Source of the DNA: Blastomyces gilchristii SLH14081
Taxonomy: Eukaryota > Ascomycota > Eurotiomycetes > Onygenales > Ajellomycetaceae
NCBI RefSeq assembly: GCF_000003855.2
Contig: NW_003101679.1
Coordinates: 1,239,628-1,262,617, forward strand
Direction: 5' to 3'
Length of the DNA: 22,990 nt
Every line of letters begins with the position of its first letter. Position 1 is the stretch's first letter. Below, piece after piece: positions 17,651 to 22,990 of the stretch. The notes under the pieces are model-generated. The model did no database searches, was not told where the DNA came from, and worked only from the letters and a program-made list of their open reading frames with translations. Position numbers and translations under genes: made by a program.

Positions 17651-20600
17651 TTAAACTTCTAAAAAACCCTTTGAGAGAAAATAGAAGAAGAGTGCTACAG
17701 AGCTTATAAGATACTGACTCATCACTATGAGATTATCTCTAAAAAAATTCTTTGAGAAAAAATGAGAAGTCTTAAGCAGTATTTCTTACTCAATATCTCT
17801 GATATGTAATAGAGCAGTCTCTACTAGCTGTCTCATAGCTTACAATCTCTTTCTCAGTATTTTTCAAATACTCAAGTGATTTTCATGAATTCTCTGATAA
17901 TGAATAATCTTCTCATTTAATAAGATATTGAAGCTTATCATAATATGTTTACTTATTTAATATTTTCTTCACAAAATATTCAGTATCACTCTCAATCTTA
18001 ATATTATTCAGTCAAGCCAGCTCTGTCTCAGAGTATTACTTATAGAGCTTCAAATAGAAAATATGAAAAATAGAATGAATTGATTTTAATTCTGTGAGTA
18101 ATTTCAACTCATATATCTGCTTACTTATCACTTTTATTACTGAGAAAGATTCTAGTCATCACTCACTGAGCTTCTTATACAGTCTCATTATCTTGATATT
18201 CTTTGCTGAAAGTAGTACTTGATTCTCTATTAAGAACTTTATTGAAAGATGTTTTCAATTATAGTATTTCATCTGCTACTTCTGAGCATAGCAGATGCTT
18301 TTCACTGTCTTCTTATGAATTTTATTCAAAAGTTTCAATCTCACTTTTACTTTCAATACTGAGAGATACTCTGTTCTCTGTATCTGTTCAATATTCTAAC
18401 TGTTTATTTTCTCTCTTAAAATATTGTCTGTGACATCACTGAGTAATAAAGAATTATATTCATAATAAGTATAGAAAGAAGATATCTTTAAGATTGCATT
18501 CTTTGTATTATTATATACAAATTCAGCAGTTAGAAGATGTTTGAGTCAATCATTCTGATAATATAAATAGAACATTTGCAGATGCTGTTCTAGTGTCTGA
18601 TTCTGATATTCAGTCTGATTATCTGTCTACAGATGAAATGCAGTACTGAGAAGACATCTTATTATAAGATGATAGTAAAAAGCTGATCAGTATTTACTAA
18701 TGAAGAGAAATTCTTAATCTGTTATTAATAATTTCAGAGCACTGTGATCATAAATAATAATATCTAAAAACAGGTCAGTCAATTCAGAGGCTTTAATCTT
18801 TTTATGAATAGAGATATATTTAATTATCTTTGTGAAATGATCAATAATGATTAAAATTGAGTTATATTCTTTGACTCTTATTGACTTCAGCAGATCAACT
18901 ATGAAATTCATCAATAGATTCTGTTATAAGTTCTTTGAAACAGGCAGTGATGTCAACTCACTGTATTACTTATATCACAAGATCTTTATTCTTTGACAGA
19001 TATTATAAGTCTTAATATACTCTTTAACATCTGCTCAGAGCTTGTTTCAAATATATTTATATTTTAGAAGCTTCTCAGTCTTCTCTAATCTGAAGTGCTC
19101 TACATGAGAATTATTATGATAAATTCTCAATAACTTCTAACACACTGCTCTACTATAAGAGATGAAGACTGAATTATTCAGCAGTAGAAGTTCACATTCT
19201 TCTAGTTATCAGTGACTTGATTTCTTAGTAGTATTATCTCACTCAGAGCCTGTCTTTTTCAAGTTTAAACTGAATTCTTTCTTCTTCAACTTCTGAATTT
19301 GAGCTGCAGTAGAGATATCTCTCTTCTGTAACTTATTAATAAATTTCAAAAGTAGTCAGATTGAAAGATTATAGACTGTTTCATTCTTTATCAATTCAAT
19401 GATTGTAAGATATAACATGAGAAGCTTATGATCTTCAGTGTCAGTTCTCTGCAGAGATTCAGATTTTCTTTCATCTTCTATACTGAGTTATATAACTGTC
19501 TTATCAGTACTGTTTCTGAGCTTCAGAGAATGTTAATCTTCTACAGTCAGCTTCTTCTGCAGTGATGACAGAGATTCTTTTATAGAATTCTTCTCTGTAT
19601 CAATGATATTATAATCAGACTGTCTAGACAGTGTATCAGTGAGATTAAGCTGATCTGAATAATATCAGATATAGAAATCATACTCTGAAAGTAGCTCTGC
19701 TCACCTGACTTAACATTCTATCAAGCTCTTTGTTATCAAGAAGTAATGCAGATTTGCATAATCAGTGAGAACTTACACTGAGTACTTACTACTCTGAAGA
19801 TAATATCATCAGATCTTAAAGAATTTGATAATTACTAACATCTTCTGATTATGAGTATCATATCTTCTCTGTGTAAGTGATAACTTCTTGAAGAAGAAGA
19901 TCACTGATCTTTATTTATAATATTTTATAGACTCTGTGAAAAAGTCTTCTCTTACAGACAATTCATTGTCTGTATTCTCAGAGATGATTATTCTCTGATT
20001 CTTTCAATATTGAAAGGTCTCTGATATCAACTGTGAAAAGATTTCACAGATCTCATTTCTGAATGCATCAGTCTCACACTGACTGAGTAAGTTGAGATTA
20101 AAGTGATTCAGTATTATAACATCTGTAAAAGCTTGTTTCAATTCTGCAAACACCTGCACAGTGTCTTGAGTGAGAATAAATAATTCTATTTTTCTCTCTT
20201 TCACACTTCTATTTAACAGATCTGTAAGAGGAGCAGTAATCTGTGAATATGTATAGATGAATTATCTGTAGAAATTCACAAATTCTAGAAACATCTGTAT
20301 CTTATGATATGTTCATAATACTGACCAGTTCTCAATGACAGAGACTCAGCTTCTGATTATTGAAATGCTGTTCATCTCAACAATATAATCTAAGAAATCA
20401 ATCTTCTGTATGTAGAATGAGTATTTTTCAGTGTTTGTATAGAGATGATACTGTCTTAAGTGACTCAATACTTCTTGAACATGAATATCATGTTCTTTCT
20501 CTGATTTCAAGAAGATTAGAATGTTATTCAGATATACTATGTAGAAGATGTCAACAAGGCCCTGCAGCATCTCATTTATATAGGTCTGAAAAGTGACTGA

Positions 20601-20820
20601 AGTGTTACAAAGATTAAAAGAAAAAACAAGATATTTAAAATTGTTGTACTTAGTATGAAAAGTCATTTTTCAAATGTTGTCTTTATTAACTCTGATTCTA
20701 TGATAGACATTCTGTATATCAATCTTTGAGAATATCTTTGCTTCAGATAATCAATTGATTATCTTGTTAATTAATAATAACGAATAGTAATTCTTAATCA
20801 TTATCTTATTGAGGTCTCTG
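17651..20820 (-). pseudogene. Gypsy-1 copy B pol relic (RT to chromodomain)
   Basis: Second copy of Gypsy-1, on the minus strand. From 20820 downward it holds the RT palm, with YLNN (both catalytic Asp now Asn) inside an open segment at 20346-20666; the RT-RNase H junction and early RNase H at 20004-20204 (TQDTVQVFAELKQAFTD, CETDAF); RNase H to about 19640; and the integrase core around 18714-18914 (MNFIVDLLKSIRVKEYNS ... LITD). The chromodomain part lies at about 17840-18000. It ends with TTAAACTTCT at 17651, exactly where copy A meets its 3' LTR, but no LTR follows. It has no Gypsy-2 insertion, so it preserves the empty target near 20185-20200. Confidence 0.87.
20808..20820 (+). repeat. Target duplication of LINE copy 2, left
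   Basis: ATTGAGGTCTCTG is repeated at 22278-22290 after the LINE tail. The sequence belongs to Gypsy-1 copy B, complementary to the codons for the YRDLN motif. The outer two or three bases could also be part of the AAT tail. Confidence 0.8.
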
Positions 20821-22277
20821 ATTTAAATGTTGAAAAAGTTGATCATGAGAAGTTATCTCTCTGGAGAGAAAAGCTTGAATCTCTTATAGACTTACAAATA
20901 AGTGAACTATCAAGAGAGAAAGAATATGAACAGCATTTGAAGAGAATTTCTACAATCAATATAAAAGACTCTATTCTGATTTATTCAGATGGCTCAAAAA
21001 ATGAGAATTTGAATAGATTAGGCGCAGGCATTGCTTATACTGAAGATAATATCAATTTTATCTCAGATTTCTGAAATCTAGGCTGTGAATCTGAAGTCTT
21101 TGATGCTGAACTATTTGCAATAGTGAAAGCTTTCAAACTCATTGAAATAAAATCTTATAAAAGAGGAAATAGTTTGAAAGAGACATGAATATTCTCTGAT
21201 AGTCAAGCTGCTTTAAAAAGACTTAGAAATAGTCAGATTTGTAATGATCAAATGAATCTTGAACTGATCTTAAACTCTGTTTTGAAAATTTAAAGAGAAG
21301 AACATCAAAGCTGATAATTCATCTACACTGAGTTCCTGCTCATATGAATATTCATGACAATAAATTGACTGATTCAGCTGTAAAAAAGGGTGCAGAATTA
21401 AGCAGATCTATTCAAAAAATTATGTCCTGGTCTTTTATAAAGAGAAAAATAAAAGAATCTTGTTTAGACAAGTGAAATGAAAGCTGACAGAAACAAAAGA
21501 AGAGTATACATTATTCAAGATTTGAAATAAAACCCAAGTGAAAATCTTGTTCAATTAAATGTAAAAAGAAAATATTCTCATCTATAATACAGCTGAAACT
21601 AGAACATGGCTATTTCAAATCTTATATACAAAGATTTGATGATAGATTTGACTCAATAGAATGCTCATTCTGCAATGCAAATGAGAATCCTGAGCATATT
21701 GTGATGCACTGTGTACTATACAATAGTCTCAGAGCCAGATTGAAAGAGAAGTATAATCTAAATCAATTAAATATGAGATTCTTATTCTCAACTGAGACAG
21801 GAATTAAATACTTAATAGACTTTCTATCAGAAACTCAAGCAGCTATAAGAAAATAGCTAAATTCAGAATTATCTGAATATGAAGAAGAGGAAATCAATCA
21901 GATATAGTCTGTTAAAACAGCTATATACTATCTTTTAATAATTTGTTTTGTTACAGTCTCTCTTTACTTTATCTTTTCCTTTCAATTTCTTTTTATCTAT
22001 CTATTTAATGTGTCTATCCTTAAGACTGTGTTCTCTTTTCCTTTGTCATGATATTGTCAAATGATTTCAAAGTATCAGAAGATGTTATAACACTGCAATT
22101 TGTAAACAGTTTTTGTATTCTGAGCTGGAATTTTCTGATTTTACATATCTGAAATTGATGAATGTATAATAGTTAATCTTACAGATATAGGAAAAACCCT
22201 GAGAACTAAAAGTTCTCAGATAGATGTCATAGTCTCTGACTGCATACATCTATAATTGAAGAATAATACTAATAATA
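20821..22277 (+). mobile_element. 5'-truncated Tad/I-like LINE, copy 2
   Basis: Homologous to copy 1 from position 519 to its tail. It is 5'-truncated, as is usual for target-primed reverse transcription, and flanked by a roughly 13-bp duplication. It contains the RNase H (IYSDGSKNENLNRLGAGIAY, DAELFAIVKAF, FSDSQAALKRL), the zinc-knuckle-like motif (CSFCNANENPEHIVMHC at about 21663-21712), the 3' UTR and hairpin at 22198-22220. It lacks copy 1's extra base in LGAGIAY. It has its own damage: a TAA and a one-base loss at about 21290, and TGA at several Trp codons. It sits inside the RT of Gypsy-1 copy B. Confidence 0.9.
22198..22220 (+). other. LINE 3' stem-loop, copy 2
   Basis: Same CCTGAGAACT-AAA-AGTTCTCAG stem as copy 1; the outermost pair is lost by G-to-A at 22220. 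Confidence 0.7.
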
Positions 22278-22318
22278 ATTGAGGTCTCTGTAGTCTATAC
22301 ATAGATGTAGTCTACTGT
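22278..22318 (-). pseudogene. Gypsy-1 copy B sliver between two LINEs
   Basis: About 40 bases of RT coding sequence, the reverse complement of copy A around 5927-5967 (the LCLCIDYRDLN motif). The first 13 bases are the LINE copy 2 target duplication. It proves that both LINEs entered the same Gypsy-1 copy. Confidence 0.8.
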
Positions 22319-22990
22319 TATTATTATTATTATTATTCTTCAATTATAGATGTATGCAGTCAGAGACTATGACATCTACCTGAGAACTTTTAGTTCTCAG
22401 GGTTTTTCCTATGTCTGTAAAGTTAACTATTATACATTCATCAATTTCAGATATGCAAAATCAGAAAATTCCAGCTCAGAATACAAAAACTGTTTACAGA
22501 TTGCAGTGTTTTAACATCTTTTGATACTTTGAAACCATTTGACAATATCAAGACAAAGGAAAAGAGAAAAAGAACACAGTCTCAAAGATAGACACATTAA
22601 ATAGATAGATAGAAAGAAATTGAAAGAAAAAGATAAAGAAAAAGATAAAGTAAAGAGAGACTATAACAAAACAAATTATTAAAAGAGAGTGTATAGCTGT
22701 TTCAACAGACTATATCTGATTGATTTTCTTCTCTTCATATTCAGATAATTCTGAATTTAGTCATTTTCTTGTAGCTGCTTGAGTTTCTGATAGAAAGTCT
22801 ATTAAGTATTTAATTCCTGTCTCAGTTGAGAATAAGAATCTTATATTTAATTGATTTAGATCATACTTCTCTTTCAATCTGGCTCTGAGACTATTGTATA
22901 ATGCACAGTGTATTACAATATACTCAGAATTCTCATTTATATTGCAGAATAAGCATTCTATTAAGTCAAATCTATCATTAAATCTTTGTA
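22319..22990 (-). mobile_element. Tad/I-like LINE, copy 3 (partial)
   Basis: Third copy, in the opposite orientation to copy 2 and tail to tail with it. It begins with a (TTA)n tail at 22319-22338, then the 3' UTR with its hairpin (22379-22401), and continues into the pol C-terminus (about 22690-22990), where CLFCNINENSEYIVIHC and the conserved LYNSLRARLKEKYDLNQLN are readable on the minus strand. In the zinc-knuckle motif the His has become Tyr. The element continues beyond the window. Confidence 0.88.
22379..22401 (-). other. LINE 3' stem-loop, copy 3
   Basis: Perfect 10-bp stem, identical in sequence to copy 1 when read on the minus strand. Confidence 0.7.

Noticed and set aside
18203..18433. 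Open frame on the plus strand
   Set aside because: It is the antisense shadow of the same integrase region in copy B, nearly identical in sequence to the 14162-14350 shadow.
20360..20596. Open frame on the plus strand
   Set aside because: It is antisense to the copy B reverse transcriptase (YLNN box segment).
1..22990. tRNA, rRNA or CRISPR array
   Set aside because: I saw no cloverleaf with conserved T-arm, no rRNA core sequence, and no regularly spaced direct repeats with unique spacers.

Overview
The window looks like a transposon graveyard from a filamentous ascomycete-type fungus. It is AT-rich, I recognise no host gene, and every coding region is a retroelement relic full of in-frame stops. 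The stops are mainly TGA, from TGG or CGA/CGG codons, with some TAA. CpG and CpC (and GG) are strongly depleted while CpA, TpC and TpG stay common. Coupled C-to-T and G-to-A changes of this kind are the mark of repeat-induced point mutation (RIP), but the sequence context differs from the textbook CpA. The fungal assignment rests on RIP-like decay, chromodomain Gypsy elements and a Tad/I-type LINE with a C-terminal RNase H. I cannot name the species.

Layout. 1-1997 (+): end of a Tad/I-like LINE (RT tail, RNase H, zinc knuckle, 3' UTR hairpins, AAT tail). About 2000-2749 (-): a gag-like relic, probably behind an LTR at 2750-3007. 2750-3272: a 235-bp-arm palindrome made of two head-to-head LTR-like copies. 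3273-15159 (+): a chromodomain Gypsy relic ('Gypsy-1 copy A'), interrupted by a 506-bp hAT-like non-autonomous element at 4769-5274 and by a complete 5,779-bp second chromovirus ('Gypsy-2') at 6587-12365. 15160-17650: an unclassified stretch holding a second 506-bp copy of the small element (16510-17015, inverted). 17651-22318 (-): Gypsy-1 copy B, interrupted in its RT region by a 5'-truncated LINE at 20821-22277 (+). 22319-22990 (-): a third LINE copy, also inserted in copy B and cut by the window end.

The nesting gives a relative order. Gypsy-1 arrived first. LINEs, the small DNA element and Gypsy-2 then inserted into it, and all were later mutated. Several insertions keep target-site duplications: 5 bp for Gypsy-2, 8 bp for both small elements and about 13 bp for LINE copy 2. 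Copy A and copy B lie tail to tail and form a large inverted repeat around the unclassified core. None of the coding relics can make a functional protein. The interest lies in the mutation signature, the preserved insertion footprints, the 3' RNA structures of the LINE, a possible self-priming site in Gypsy-2, and the unexplained inverted LTRs and core.
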